A stretch of DNA of 64,000 nt from NCBI RefSeq assembly GCF_036997485.1, contig NZ_JAWLPU010000002.1:248001-312000 (forward strand), read 5' to 3'. The notes beneath the pieces are model-generated. The model was not told where the DNA came from. It was given only the letters and a program-made list of their open reading frames with translations, and did no database searches. This document shows, in pieces, positions 27,000-37,113 of the stretch. How positions within the stretch are numbered: the first letter of the stretch is position 1; the number at the start of each line of letters is the position of its first letter. The DNA is from Brachyspira pilosicoli. Its GTDB lineage: Bacteria; Spirochaetota; Brachyspiria; Brachyspirales; Brachyspiraceae. The position numbers and the translations under genes were made by a program.

Positions 27000-28157
27000 A
27001 TGAAAGAAAAAATAATAATTGGTTTTTCAAAATTAATAATCTTTAGAGAAATATTAAAAACAAAAACAATAAAAAAATTAATAAAGTTATTAAAATATAA
27101 TGCTAATGATGAAACAGAAACAACATCTTTATATTATGATTTTCTAAATGAACTATATAATAATAATGATAATATAGGAGATTTTTTATTAGAATATATA
27201 TTTAGAGATGATAACATATATATAAAAAAAATACTATTAAAACAAAACATAAATAAAAACATAGAAAATGCATTAAAAGAAGAATTAGATTTTTTTAGTT
27301 TTTTATCAAAAATTGATTTATCTGATATTTATAATAATTTAGCAAACTTAGAAACAAAAAAAATAGATTTCTATAATATATACTCTACTCATATAAAAGA
27401 AATAAATAAAAAAGGTTATGGAATATTTTATAACAGCAATATGTTCACACTTGATGAAAAAAAGAACATCACCAAAGCAAAACATCAAGACAATCAAAAT
27501 ATAAAACAACTATATGGTTATGATAGAGAAAGAGAGAAAGTAATACAAAATACTAAGGTCTTATTAGAAGGTAAAAAAGCCAATAATATACTTCTCTATG
27601 GAGATGCCGGTACAGGTAAAAGCAGCACTATAAAAGCAGTTGCTAATATGTTTAGAGATGAAGGTTTAAGGCTTATTGAAGTGAAAAAAAGCCAGTTATC
27701 ATTTATCACAGATATAATACAAAAACTAAGTTTAAGTCCTCTTAAATTTATAATATTTATAGACGATTTAACTTTTTCTTCTAATGATGACAGCTTCTCA
27801 TATTTAAAAGCCGTACTTGAAGGCGGAGTAAACTCTTTTCCTCAAAATATAGTAGTTTATGTAACTTCAAATTATAGGCATTTAATAAAAGAAAACTTTA
27901 ATGACAGAACAGGTGATGATATACATCTGGAAGACACTATTCAGCAGATAATGAGTTTAACAAACAGATTCGGTATAGTTATAACCTTCCAAAGACCAGA
28001 CAAAGATTTATTTGTAGATATAGTATTATCGTATGCTAAAGACAATAATATACAAATAAATAAAGAAGAGCTTATAAAACAAGCAGAAAGTTATGCTATA
28101 AGAAGTGCAGGAAGAAGCCCAAGGGTAGCAAAGCAGTTTATAGAGACTCTGTTATAA
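27000..28157 (+). CDS. DUF815-type AAA ATPase
   Basis: The 385-residue protein has a variable helical N-terminal half. The AAA module has LYGYDREREKVIQNT, Walker A GDAGTGKSS, Walker B FIIFIDDLTF, sensor-like VYVTSNYRHLIKE, and the GDDIHLEDTIQQIMSLTNRFG segment typical of DUF815 proteins. The family's cellular role is not established. It directly follows dxr. Confidence 0.82.
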   Translation: MKEKIIIGFSKLIIFREILKTKTIKKLIKLLKYNANDETETTSLYYDFLNELYNNNDNIGDFLLEYIFRDDNIYIKKILLKQNINKNIENALKEELDFFSFLSKIDLSDIYNNLANLETKKIDFYNIYSTHIKEINKKGYGIFYNSNMFTLDEKKNITKAKHQDNQNIKQLYGYDREREKVIQNTKVLLEGKKANNILLYGDAGTGKSSTIKAVANMFRDEGLRLIEVKKSQLSFITDIIQKLSLSPLKFIIFIDDLTFSSNDDSFSYLKAVLEGGVNSFPQNIVVYVTSNYRHLIKENFNDRTGDDIHLEDTIQQIMSLTNRFGIVITFQRPDKDLFVDIVLSYAKDNNIQINKEELIKQAESYAIRSAGRSPRVAKQFIETLL

Positions 28158-28175
28158 CTCATTCTTTAACTAAAA

Positions 28176-28215
28176 AAATAAATTACTATTATAAATTTAT
28201 AATAGTAATTTATTT
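28176..28215. terminator. 40-bp perfect palindrome, bidirectional terminator
   Basis: The palindrome is self-complementary from 28176 to 28215 with its centre at AAATTT. It lies between the convergent ATPase gene (ending 28157) and the last glycosyltransferase-like gene (ending 28222). An A run on its left serves as a U tract for the minus strand. Confidence 0.6.
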
Positions 28216-28221
28216 ATTATA

Positions 28222-29859
28222 TTATTTAACATCTTTTCTATATAAATTAAACAATTCATTTGTATAAATCAATGAAGAATTACTATCAAATATAAATTGT
28301 GTGCTATTATCATTAAATTCTGGTTTATTTGCTGCACTATACCAATAATATAATGATAAATTATGGTGTGGTATTACTTTTATATTATTTTCATCTTTTG
28401 CATATAAAGATGAATTTGTATTTTCTGTTATTAAATACTCTATTTTATAATTTTGATTAGTATATGTATTTTCTTTTTTAGTTAGAAATAAATTCATAGC
28501 ATAATTAAAAATATTTCTTGAATATAATGTAAAAGATTCTCCATTAGCATCTTTAGACATATTTTTTACTATATCATAAGTAAGCCTTTGTTTTTTTCCT
28601 ATTAAAGAGAAATCATAATTTTGTTTATAATAATGCCATGGAACTGCTAATATATGTATAAACATAAACATTACTAAAAACATAAATAATTTATTTTTCT
28701 GATAATATAAATAATTAACAAATAATAAAATAGTAAAGAATGATAAAGCATACATAGAAAAATGATAAACATATCCGCCGCCTTTACCTTTTAAAATCAT
28801 AGGGCAAAGTATGGCAACTGGTATATATAAAAAATAAAAGAATAAGACTTCTTTTAATATTGTATCATTTTGAAATCTTTGACCTTTAAATAAATCCTTC
28901 TTACATACAAATATAATAGAATATACAAAAGATGCAATTACAATAATATGAGAAATTATTATTGCAATTATCACTATTGGACTAAAAACGCCCCAATAAG
29001 TTAGAGCAGTTTTTACATCAAATTTATTTAATGTAAATGTTGGATATATAATTTGAGCATAAATCTGAGGGAAACGTTTATAGAATGGAACTGTATAACC
29101 TTTTGATAAATTAATCATTTTTAGAGAGTTATCAAAACCATTTTGAATTTCCACTATTAAGTATGGCAAATATAATAAAAATGATATAAAAACTCCTAAA
29201 GCCAAATATTTAAAATATTTTTTAGAATAATTTCTTTTAATAATTAAATACATCAATAATGTGGGTACTACACCATAATATACCGCAAAATGAAATTGTC
29301 CCATTATGGCCAAAATAGGGAATAAAAGTGCTGCAAAAATTCTTGAATATTTTGTATCTCTTAAATACTCTACAAAAAACATACAAAATAAAAATGAAAA
29401 CATAACAACTGAATTAGGATTAGTAAAAGAAGTTGTAGCTTCAAATAAAATACAATTAACCGCCATAAATGATGTCATAATTGCAGCAGAAATAAAGCCG
29501 AATCTAAAATAAAGCCAAATTAAAAATATAAATAAAACTATCAAATATAAACTTACATCAATAATTCTTGCTGTATAATAATTTTCTCCGCCTAAATTAA
29601 ATAATAATAAAAATTTAGAATAGAATCCTGCCCCAGGTACTCTTGGTATGCTATCATCTACTAAAAGCCCGCTTGTAACTAATCTTGCCCCTGTATGAGG
29701 AATATATTTATTATCATCTGCTACTCTCATATCATAAAAATGCTGTTCATTATCATTAGATAAAAAAGAATTCTTTTGAAAATAAAAATTGGCAATTATA
29801 CTAATAGCAATAGATACTATGATTAATATTAATAATTCAATTTTGAGTTTTTTTTCCAT
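28222..29859 (-). CDS. GT-C-like membrane glycosyltransferase (paralogue 3 of 3)
   Basis: The 545-residue protein has about ten membrane helices and a soluble C-terminal tail. After the first helix comes SNDNEQHFYDM, in the place where GT-C enzymes keep a catalytic acidic residue in the first external loop. The same D-x-E/A-x-HFYDM motif is in both neighbours, as are VPGAGFY and GENYYTARIID. Such enzymes move sugars from lipid carriers to lipids or proteins outside the membrane. The donor and acceptor are unknown. A GGAGA ribosome site precedes the ATG. It is last in the opp-glycosyltransferase run. Confidence 0.65.
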   Translation of the reverse strand: MEKKLKIELLILIIVSIAISIIANFYFQKNSFLSNDNEQHFYDMRVADDNKYIPHTGARLVTSGLLVDDSIPRVPGAGFYSKFLLLFNLGGENYYTARIIDVSLYLIVLFIFLIWLYFRFGFISAAIMTSFMAVNCILFEATTSFTNPNSVVMFSFLFCMFFVEYLRDTKYSRIFAALLFPILAIMGQFHFAVYYGVVPTLLMYLIIKRNYSKKYFKYLALGVFISFLLYLPYLIVEIQNGFDNSLKMINLSKGYTVPFYKRFPQIYAQIIYPTFTLNKFDVKTALTYWGVFSPIVIIAIIISHIIVIASFVYSIIFVCKKDLFKGQRFQNDTILKEVLFFYFLYIPVAILCPMILKGKGGGYVYHFSMYALSFFTILLFVNYLYYQKNKLFMFLVMFMFIHILAVPWHYYKQNYDFSLIGKKQRLTYDIVKNMSKDANGESFTLYSRNIFNYAMNLFLTKKENTYTNQNYKIEYLITENTNSSLYAKDENNIKVIPHHNLSLYYWYSAANKPEFNDNSTQFIFDSNSSLIYTNELFNLYRKDVK

Positions 29860-29874
29860 TTTTTGTATTCTCCA

Positions 29875-31449
29875 TTATTTATCATAAAATTTGTACACAG
29901 TAAAACCCTTCAAATTAGTTACAACAATAGGGTTATTCTCTATAACATATTTCATGTCATTTGCATTTCTATTGGAATCCCAATTTTTCTCAGCAATATT
30001 ATCTTTAATTATATAAGTTAATTTAGCATCTTCTGAATATTTAAGCTTATTATTTGGAAAATAAGTATTAAAAATATCTTTATTCTGTCCCCTAAGAACA
30101 CCTGAAAAATTATCATAAATTTTGATATTCTCACCGTTTGAATCATTTTCTATAATATTAAGTAAAGCAGCAAAACTTTTATAATTTCTAGGTTCTTCAA
30201 ATAATTTCCAATATCTAATTAATTCTCCAGACATAGCAAATACGTTTAATATCAGTATAATTGCTGTTATATTAAAATATTTTCTGCTATTTTTTAATTT
30301 ATTTTCATTCTGTACAAAAAATAATAATATAGGTGTAAAAGCAATAGAGTAAACAGAATATAAATAATGAAAAGTACCAGATTTTGATTTAAATACTATA
30401 AAACTAATAATTGTTACTGGTATAAATAAAAATAATATAAAAATTAATTCTTTTAATATTTCTTCTTTATCACTACAAATATTTTTTCTTTTTAATAAGA
30501 ATATAAAAGAACGTATAAAAGCAAAAACTGAAAAAAGAATACTAATAACTAAAAAAATTAATCCGTAAAAATATACAGGCTTAGTAAACCAATAATAAAT
30601 AATAGAACCTGTTCTAGTACCAAACAAAGCAGATATCTCATTGGTTGGAAACAATATTAAAGCATAAACTTGAGGAAAAGGTATAGATGAAAGTCCCCCT
30701 CTCATATTCATAGCATACTGAACATTTAAAAAACCTGTTTTAATTTCATTTAAAAGATATGGTAAGTATAATAGAAAAGATATAAAAACTCCTAATGCCC
30801 AAAATAATATATATTTTTTAGTTCTTTTAAATCTTATTATTAAATATACTATCAATGTTGGAATCATAGAAAAGAAAACAACCATATGCCCCTGAGCCAT
30901 TAATGCAAGTATTGGAAATATAACAATTGCAGATATTTTTAAAATTTTTTCATTATTATTTTTATCTAAATATTCATACAAGAAAATAAATAATGGTAAG
31001 CTGAATATCAAAGTAACATTAGGATTCCAAAAATCAGTCATAGACATTATTAAATATCCATTAAGCATTATAATAGGGCTCATAATAGAAACTATAAAAA
31101 GCCCAAACCTTTTAAAAATCCAAAACATAAATATGAATAATATTATCAAATTGAAAATCAGATTAATAATTTTAGCATTAAATAAGTTTTCACCGCCAAT
31201 GCTGTAAAATAAAGTATAAATTATATAATAAAATCCACCCGGAACCTTTGGACTTGTTTGAGCATCTGTACTTATAAATCTAGCCCCCATTGTCGGAAAC
31301 TCTTTATTTTGATAATATTGTTTCATATCATAAAAATGTGATTCCTGATCCTTACCTATAAACCTTTTATCAATGGCATAAAAAGATATAAATAAGCAAA
31401 ATATTGTAGATATAGCAAATAATAATAATAAATATTTATTTAATTTCAT
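29875..31449 (-). CDS. GT-C-like membrane glycosyltransferase (paralogue 2 of 3)
   Basis: The 524-residue paralogue has the same topology as its neighbours. Shared motifs are GKDQESHFYDMKQYY after helix 1, GARFIST, VPGGFYYIIYTLFYSIGGENLFNAKIINLI, and the internal ALGVFISFLLYLPYLLNEI. The C-terminal soluble tail is shorter and diverged. The intergenic gaps (15 bp on each side) indicate one transcript with the other two copies. The tandem copies probably arose by duplication and then specialised. Confidence 0.65.
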   Translation of the reverse strand: MKLNKYLLLLFAISTIFCLFISFYAIDKRFIGKDQESHFYDMKQYYQNKEFPTMGARFISTDAQTSPKVPGGFYYIIYTLFYSIGGENLFNAKIINLIFNLIILFIFMFWIFKRFGLFIVSIMSPIIMLNGYLIMSMTDFWNPNVTLIFSLPLFIFLYEYLDKNNNEKILKISAIVIFPILALMAQGHMVVFFSMIPTLIVYLIIRFKRTKKYILFWALGVFISFLLYLPYLLNEIKTGFLNVQYAMNMRGGLSSIPFPQVYALILFPTNEISALFGTRTGSIIYYWFTKPVYFYGLIFLVISILFSVFAFIRSFIFLLKRKNICSDKEEILKELIFILFLFIPVTIISFIVFKSKSGTFHYLYSVYSIAFTPILLFFVQNENKLKNSRKYFNITAIILILNVFAMSGELIRYWKLFEEPRNYKSFAALLNIIENDSNGENIKIYDNFSGVLRGQNKDIFNTYFPNNKLKYSEDAKLTYIIKDNIAEKNWDSNRNANDMKYVIENNPIVVTNLKGFTVYKFYDK

Positions 31450-31464
31450 AGTCCAACCTTTAAA

Positions 31465-33105
31465 TTATATACCTGAAAAAGGCTTATCTCCTTTATATTT
31501 ATACACCAATAAAGCTGAATTACTATACAGCAATTTAGTATTATTACTAAAATATGTCATATACTTAGAAACAGCATCTTTATTTTGAGATAATGCCACT
31601 ATACTATCAAAAACAAAATAAATATTAGTAGAATCTGTATTTTGTTTCCATACATTATTAGTGAAAAATGTAATGGCAATATCTCTATACATATTATTAT
31701 GAGCATAAATCCCTATAACATTGGCATCAGAATTTTTAGAATCATTATAAATAGTTTTTACAACATTTCCCATAGCATGCAAATTTCTTGGTTCTTCATA
31801 ATATTTTATATATATACTATTTTGAAAATAAAGTACAATTAAATTAATAAAAAGTAAAAAAGAAATTGTATAAAAAAGTTTTTTATTTGATTTTAATTTA
31901 CTATCATATTGAACAAAAAATAATATTATAGGCAAATATGATATGGCAAACATAGAATATAGGTAATGTATAACACCTGATTTAGAATGTGATAAAATAT
32001 TCACAATTATTGTAACAGGTATAAATAACAAAAATATTAAAAACATGTCAAGAATAACTTTTTCATTATTCGATTTAGCTTTATAATTCTTATTAAAGAA
32101 ATAATATAATATTCTTACAAAACAAAAAAGAGAAAAAATTAAACTCAAAAATAAAAAAGCTACACCTAATATTGTTAAAGGATATTTACTCCAATAACTA
32201 ATAATTGCATTCATACCGCTGCCATAAGACATAGATATTTCATTAGTAGGGTATAATAATAATGCATATATTTGAGGAAATGGTATTGAAGATACAGAAT
32301 CTCTAAGAGTTAGAGCCATTTTCAAATTGCTAAAATTAGATTGTATTTCAGAAATTAAATAAGGTAAATATTCTAAAAAAGATATAAATACTCCTAAAAC
32401 CCAGCAAAATATATATTTTAATGTACGTTTATATTTTATTATTAGATAAACTATTACTGTAGGTATCATTGAAAAGAAAGTAAAAAAATGTCCTTGAGCC
32501 ATTACCGCAAGTATTGGAAAAATCATTATTGCAGAAATACGTACTACATTCTTTCTCGTATCATTTTCTTTATTTTCATCAATATATTCAAATAATAATA
32601 TAAATAATAAAAAACTAAATATTAATGTTATATGCTGATTAAGAAAATCACTAATTGCCAATATAATATATACATTACATAATATTAATGAGGCTATAAA
32701 TGAAGTGAGCATAATACCAAAACGTTTATAAAACCAAAACAAAAATATTAGTATTATAATCAAGTTAAATATTAAATTAATAATCCTAGATATAAAATAA
32801 TTTTCAGCAGATAATTTATAAAATAAAGTATAAAATATATAATAAGCTCCGCCTGGTACTCTTGGAATATTATCTGCATCATTAACTATTTCACTTGGTA
32901 TAAATCTTGAACTAGTTGTTGGAAATTTACCGCTTTCATACCATTGTTTCATATCATAAAAGTGCTGAGCCTGATCGGTTCTTAAAAACCTTTTAGGCAT
33001 AATATAAAAATCTATAAGAAAATTAATAATAAGTGCTGATACCAATAAAAAAGCTGGTATTATTATATATTTATTATACCTCATAAATTGTTTTAAATAA
33101 ATCAT
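31465..33105 (-). CDS. GT-C-like membrane glycosyltransferase (paralogue 1 of 3)
   Basis: The start is placed at ATG 33105, whose ATGA overlaps the oppF stop, rather than an in-frame TTG at 33117. The protein is then 546 residues. It shares RTDQAQHFYDMKQWYE, RVPGGAYYIFYTLFYKL and the multi-helix plan with the two downstream copies. The four-base overlap with oppF means translation is coupled to the peptide transporter operon, an unusual pairing for a glycosyltransferase-like protein. Confidence 0.65.
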   Translation of the reverse strand: MIYLKQFMRYNKYIIIPAFLLVSALIINFLIDFYIMPKRFLRTDQAQHFYDMKQWYESGKFPTTSSRFIPSEIVNDADNIPRVPGGAYYIFYTLFYKLSAENYFISRIINLIFNLIIILIFLFWFYKRFGIMLTSFIASLILCNVYIILAISDFLNQHITLIFSFLLFILLFEYIDENKENDTRKNVVRISAIMIFPILAVMAQGHFFTFFSMIPTVIVYLIIKYKRTLKYIFCWVLGVFISFLEYLPYLISEIQSNFSNLKMALTLRDSVSSIPFPQIYALLLYPTNEISMSYGSGMNAIISYWSKYPLTILGVAFLFLSLIFSLFCFVRILYYFFNKNYKAKSNNEKVILDMFLIFLLFIPVTIIVNILSHSKSGVIHYLYSMFAISYLPIILFFVQYDSKLKSNKKLFYTISFLLFINLIVLYFQNSIYIKYYEEPRNLHAMGNVVKTIYNDSKNSDANVIGIYAHNNMYRDIAITFFTNNVWKQNTDSTNIYFVFDSIVALSQNKDAVSKYMTYFSNNTKLLYSNSALLVYKYKGDKPFSGI

Positions 33106-34064
33106 ACTAAATGACAAGCACAGTAATGTCCGCTTTCAACCTCTCTAAACTCAGGAACTTTCTCAGCACAAATAGCTTCTGCCTTAGGACATCTTGTTCT
33201 AAATTTGCAGCCTGATGGAGGATTAATTGGAGAAGGTATTTCCCCAGAGAGTATTATTCTCTGTTTAGTTTTTGCTATAGAAGGCTCTGATATTGGTATT
33301 GCTGAAATTAAAGATTGAGTATAAGGGTGAAGCGATTTTGTGTATAATGATTCGCTGTCTGTAAGCTCAACAATATTACCCAAATACATAACAGCTATTC
33401 TTTTAGATATCTGACGCACCACAGCTAAATCATGAGCAATAAATAAATAAGTAAGTTTCATATCCTGCTGCATATCATAAAGCATATTTATAATCTGAGC
33501 CTGAATAGAAACATCTAAAGCAGATACCGGTTCATCGCAAACTATAAACTCAGGGTCAACCGCCAAAGCACGAGCGATACCTATACGCTGCCTTTGCCCG
33601 CCAGAAAACTCATGCGGATATCTTTGTGCCTGTTCAGCATTAAGCCCAACAAGTTTAAGAAGATTTATTACTTTTTCTCTTCTTTCTGCTTTTGTAGAAT
33701 AAAGTTTATGTACATCAAGAGCTTCCCCTATTATATCTTCAACTGTCATACGAGGGTTAAGCGAAGCATAAGGGTCTTGGAAAATAATTTGCATTCTTTT
33801 AGCATACTGTCTGTAATTATTTTCATTAACCTCTTCGCCGTCAAAAAATATTTTACCGCTTGTAGGCTTATATAGATGAAGCAAAGTTCTTCCAAGTGTA
33901 GTTTTACCGCTTCCAGATTCGCCCACAAGTCCAAAAGTTTCCCCTTTATTTATAGTAAAAGATACACCATCAACGGCTTTCACTGTCTGTATATTTCTAC
34001 CAAATAAGCCGCCTTTTATTCTAAAATGTTGTTTTAAATCTTGTATTTCTATTAAAGGTGTCAT
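33102..34064 (-). CDS. oppF: Oligopeptide/dipeptide ABC transporter ATPase OppF
   Basis: The 320-residue ATPase has Walker [10 protein letters not shown], signature [14 protein letters not shown], Walker [13 protein letters not shown] and the switch His in FIAHD. The C-terminal extension has [14 protein letters not shown] with the cysteines characteristic of the OppD/OppF group, which in relatives can bind an Fe-S cluster. It powers peptide uptake with OppB, OppC and OppD, encoded upstream. Confidence 0.9.
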   Translation of the reverse strand: MTPLIEIQDLKQHFRIKGGLFGRNIQTVKAVDGVSFTINKGETFGLVGESGSGKTTLGRTLLHLYKPTSGKIFFDGEEVNENNYRQYAKRMQIIFQDPYASLNPRMTVEDIIGEALDVHKLYSTKAERREKVINLLKLVGLNAEQAQRYPHEFSGGQRQRIGIARALAVDPEFIVCDEPVSALDVSIQAQIINMLYDMQQDMKLTYLFIAHDLAVVRQISKRIAVMYLGNIVELTDSESLYTKSLHPYTQSLISAIPISEPSIAKTKQRIILSGEIPSPINPPSGCKFRTRCPKAEAICAEKVPEFREVESGHYCACHLV

Positions 34065-34093
34065 AATAAACTACTCTCTTTTTAATTAGTATT

Positions 34094-35065
34094 TTAATTG
34101 GGCATTTGATGAAGCCAGCATGCAGAAAAATGTCCCTTTTCAAATTCAGTAATAGGAGGCTTATTATCAATGCAAACTTTCATACATTCTTCGCATCTTG
34201 TACTAAAAGGACAGCCTGCCTTCATGTTAAGTAAATCTATAGGAGTTCCCTCTATAGGTATAAGTCTATCTTGCTTAATATCAATACGAGGCAAAGATTT
34301 AAGAAGCCCTAAAGTATAAGGGTGTTTAGGTCTTTCAAATATATCAAATACAGTACCTCTCTCTACTATACCGCCGCCATACATAACTATAATATCATCA
34401 GCCATATCAGCTACAATTCCAAAATCGTGCGTAATGAGTATAACAGCCATTTGTATTTTTTTCTGTATATCTTTTATAAGCTCAAGTATCTGCGCCTGTA
34501 TAGTAACATCAAGTGCAGTTGTAGGTTCATCGGCAATAAGTATTTTAGGGTCTCCTGCCAAAGCCATAGCTATCATTATACGCTGACGCATACCGCCTGA
34601 AAGCTCATGCGGATATTGTTTTATTCTTCTTCTTGGTTCATTAATACCAACCAAAGTTAAAAGCTCTACTATTCTCTCTATAGCATCTGTTGTGCTTATT
34701 TTTTTATGAGTAGTTAAAGCCTCCATAAGCTGATTGCCTATAGTATATACTGGATTTAAACAAGTCATGGGGTCTTGGAAAATCATTGATATAGAATCAC
34801 CCCTTATTTTCTTCATTTCATGTTCAGAAAGCTTTATTAAATCAGTGCCTTCAAAAAGTATCTCTCCGTTAATAATTTTACCAGGCTCTTCAATAAGCCC
34901 CATAATAGAATAAGCAGAAACACTTTTTCCGCTTCCAGACTCCCCTACTATTCCTAACACTTTAGATTTATCTAATTTATAAGAAATATTATTAACAGCC
35001 TTAACCTCTCCAAGCGGTGTAAAAAAAGATACGCTTAAATTCTTAACTTCTAATAAACTTTCCAT
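34094..35065 (-). CDS. oppD: Oligopeptide/dipeptide ABC transporter ATPase OppD
   Basis: The 323-residue ATPase has Walker A GESGSGKSVSAYSIMGL, signature ELSGGMRQRIMIAMAL, Walker B ILIADEPTTALD and LITHDFGIVADMADDI. The C-terminal CPFSTRCEECMKVC holds the OppD-type cysteine cluster. An AGGTGG site precedes the ATG. The operon order is oppB-oppC-oppD-oppF on the minus strand. Confidence 0.9.
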   Translation of the reverse strand: MESLLEVKNLSVSFFTPLGEVKAVNNISYKLDKSKVLGIVGESGSGKSVSAYSIMGLIEEPGKIINGEILFEGTDLIKLSEHEMKKIRGDSISMIFQDPMTCLNPVYTIGNQLMEALTTHKKISTTDAIERIVELLTLVGINEPRRRIKQYPHELSGGMRQRIMIAMALAGDPKILIADEPTTALDVTIQAQILELIKDIQKKIQMAVILITHDFGIVADMADDIIVMYGGGIVERGTVFDIFERPKHPYTLGLLKSLPRIDIKQDRLIPIEGTPIDLLNMKAGCPFSTRCEECMKVCIDNKPPITEFEKGHFSACWLHQMPN

Positions 35066-35087
35066 TAAATACCACCTTTATAGCTTT

Positions 35088-36071
35088 TTATCTGTTTTTC
35101 ATTCTAGGGTCTAAAGCATCTCTAAGTCCATCACCCACCAAATTAAAACAAAGTATTATTATACTTATTAAAGCAGCAGGAAAAAGAAGCTGATAAGGAT
35201 AAGAATAAACCCCGCTAACAGCATTTGAAGTTAAAGAGCCAAGCGAAACCATAGGAGCACTTACCCCCAAACCTAAGAAACTTAAAAAAGCCTCAACAAA
35301 TATAGCATTAGGTATCTGAACCATAGCTGATACTATTATAGCCCCCATAGCATTAGGTATTAAATGCTTAAAAATTATTCTGCTATGCGGAGTACCCAAA
35401 GCCCTCGCAGCAGTTACAAACTCCTGATTTTTTAATGCTAAAATTTGTCCCCTAGTCATTCTAGCCATATTAGTCCAATAAAGCAAAGATATAACTATAA
35501 ATATACTAAAAAGTCCAGGTCCTAAAAGACCAATACCTCTTAAAGATTCACTTTGTAGAAACAACTTATCCATAGGAGCTTTAAGCACTACAGACAATAA
35601 TACAACAATTAAAAGCGTAGGCACAGCACTGATAATATCTACTATACGCATCATAATATTATCAAGCATACCTCCGAAATACCCAGATATAGAACCATAC
35701 ACTATTCCTATAATTACAACCAAAGTAGCAGAAACTATACCTATTAAAAGCGATATTCTAGCTCCTATCATACAACGTACAAGCAAATCTCTCCCTAAAG
35801 TATCTGTACCAAACGGGTGCTCTAATGTAGGTAAGCTATTTTCTACCCCTCTATTTATCTGTGCATATTCATATTCTGATATTATAGGTATAAATATAGC
35901 AAGAAGTGTTATAATACCTATTATTATAATAGAAACTAAAGCTACTTTATTTCTTTTAAATCTTCTATACGCATCCTGCCAATAAGTTACACTCTCTCTT
36001 TTTACCTCGGCAGCAGCTTTTTCTTCTTCGCTTGCTTTTACAAATAATGATTTATCTAAACTATTTTCCAT
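35088..36071 (-). CDS. oppC: Oligopeptide/dipeptide ABC transporter permease OppC
   Basis: The 327-residue inner-membrane permease has six predicted helices after a charged N-terminus (WQDAYRRFKRNKVALVS). It has the family motifs HPFGTDTLGRDLLVRCMIGARISL and the EAA loop EFVTAARALGTPHSRIIFKHLIPN. It forms the membrane channel with OppB. Confidence 0.92.
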   Translation of the reverse strand: MENSLDKSLFVKASEEEKAAAEVKRESVTYWQDAYRRFKRNKVALVSIIIIGIITLLAIFIPIISEYEYAQINRGVENSLPTLEHPFGTDTLGRDLLVRCMIGARISLLIGIVSATLVVIIGIVYGSISGYFGGMLDNIMMRIVDIISAVPTLLIVVLLSVVLKAPMDKLFLQSESLRGIGLLGPGLFSIFIVISLLYWTNMARMTRGQILALKNQEFVTAARALGTPHSRIIFKHLIPNAMGAIIVSAMVQIPNAIFVEAFLSFLGLGVSAPMVSLGSLTSNAVSGVYSYPYQLLFPAALISIIILCFNLVGDGLRDALDPRMKNR

Positions 36072-36086
36072 TTATTATTCCTTACA

Positions 36087-37007
36087 TTAATCTTGAATTT
36101 TTATTCTAGGGTCTATAATACCATAAGATAAATCAACTAAGAAATTCATTGCTATTAAAAAAGCACCATAAAATATAGTAACTCCTAATATTGTAGGATA
36201 ATCCCTTTGGGTAATGCTTTCAACAAAATACCTTCCAAGACCAGGTATATTAAATATTTTCTCTACAACAAAAGAACCAGTAAGTATACCTGCAGCAAGC
36301 GGTCCTATATATGTAACTATTGGTATAATAGCATTTCTTAAAGCATGCTTAAATATAATAATACTTCTTGATATACCCTTTGCCCTAGCTGTTTTTATAT
36401 AATCTTGGTGAATAACATCAAGCATAGAACTTCTCATAAGCCTAGCCATAAAACTAAGTGAACTAAAAGATAAAGCAAAACCAGGCATTAAATACTGTCT
36501 AAAAGAATCAAAACCATACGCAGGAAGTAATTTTAATTTAACAGAAAAAATAATAATAGAAACAGTAGCAACAACAAAACTCGGTACTGCTATACCCAAA
36601 GTAGCAGCAACCATGACAGCCCTATCTATAGCCTTACCCTGTCTAAGAGCAGCAATTATACCAAATAAAACCCCTATAGTAGTGGAAATAAACATACTAA
36701 ATATTCCAAGTCTAAAAGATACAGGAAAAGCTCTTACTATAGTACCTGATACAGATTGACCTATTTTAGTAAGAGAAGTACCTAAATCTCCTTTAATTGC
36801 ATTTTTAAGATAGTTTGCATATTGAACTACAAGAGGCTTATCTAAACCATATTTTTTATTTAAATTTTCTAAAGCAACCTTACTAAGCGGTTTCTCCCCA
36901 ACGAAAGGTCCTCCCGGTACAGTATGCATTAAGAAAAAAGTGATAGTTACTATGACAAATAAAGTTAAAACTGATATAAACAATCTCTTTAAAACATAAT
37001 CAAGCAT
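36087..37007 (-). CDS. oppB: Oligopeptide/dipeptide ABC transporter permease OppB
   Basis: Start ATG 37007 (MLDYVLKRLF) has GGGGT upstream. An in-frame ATG at 37052 would add 15 atypical residues. The 306-residue permease begins YVLKRLFISVLTLFVIVTITF and has HTVPGGPF, LGTSLTKIGQSV and the EAA loop DYIKTARAKGISRSIIIFKHALRNAI. It is the first gene of the operon. No substrate-binding protein (OppA) gene is adjacent, so the peptide receptor must be encoded elsewhere. Confidence 0.9.
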   Translation of the reverse strand: MLDYVLKRLFISVLTLFVIVTITFFLMHTVPGGPFVGEKPLSKVALENLNKKYGLDKPLVVQYANYLKNAIKGDLGTSLTKIGQSVSGTIVRAFPVSFRLGIFSMFISTTIGVLFGIIAALRQGKAIDRAVMVAATLGIAVPSFVVATVSIIIFSVKLKLLPAYGFDSFRQYLMPGFALSFSSLSFMARLMRSSMLDVIHQDYIKTARAKGISRSIIIFKHALRNAIIPIVTYIGPLAAGILTGSFVVEKIFNIPGLGRYFVESITQRDYPTILGVTIFYGAFLIAMNFLVDLSYGIIDPRIKIQD

Positions 37008-37113
37008 AAAGCATACCCCAAAATTAATAATACAATTATTAAAGATATTCAATTATATAATAAAAATATTGTTTAGTCAATTATAAAACTCAAAATAAAA
37101 CTACATATAATAA

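Noticed and set aside
33106-33117. TTG start for the first glycosyltransferase-like gene
   Set aside because: The ATG overlapping the oppF stop as ATGA is the more usual coupled start.
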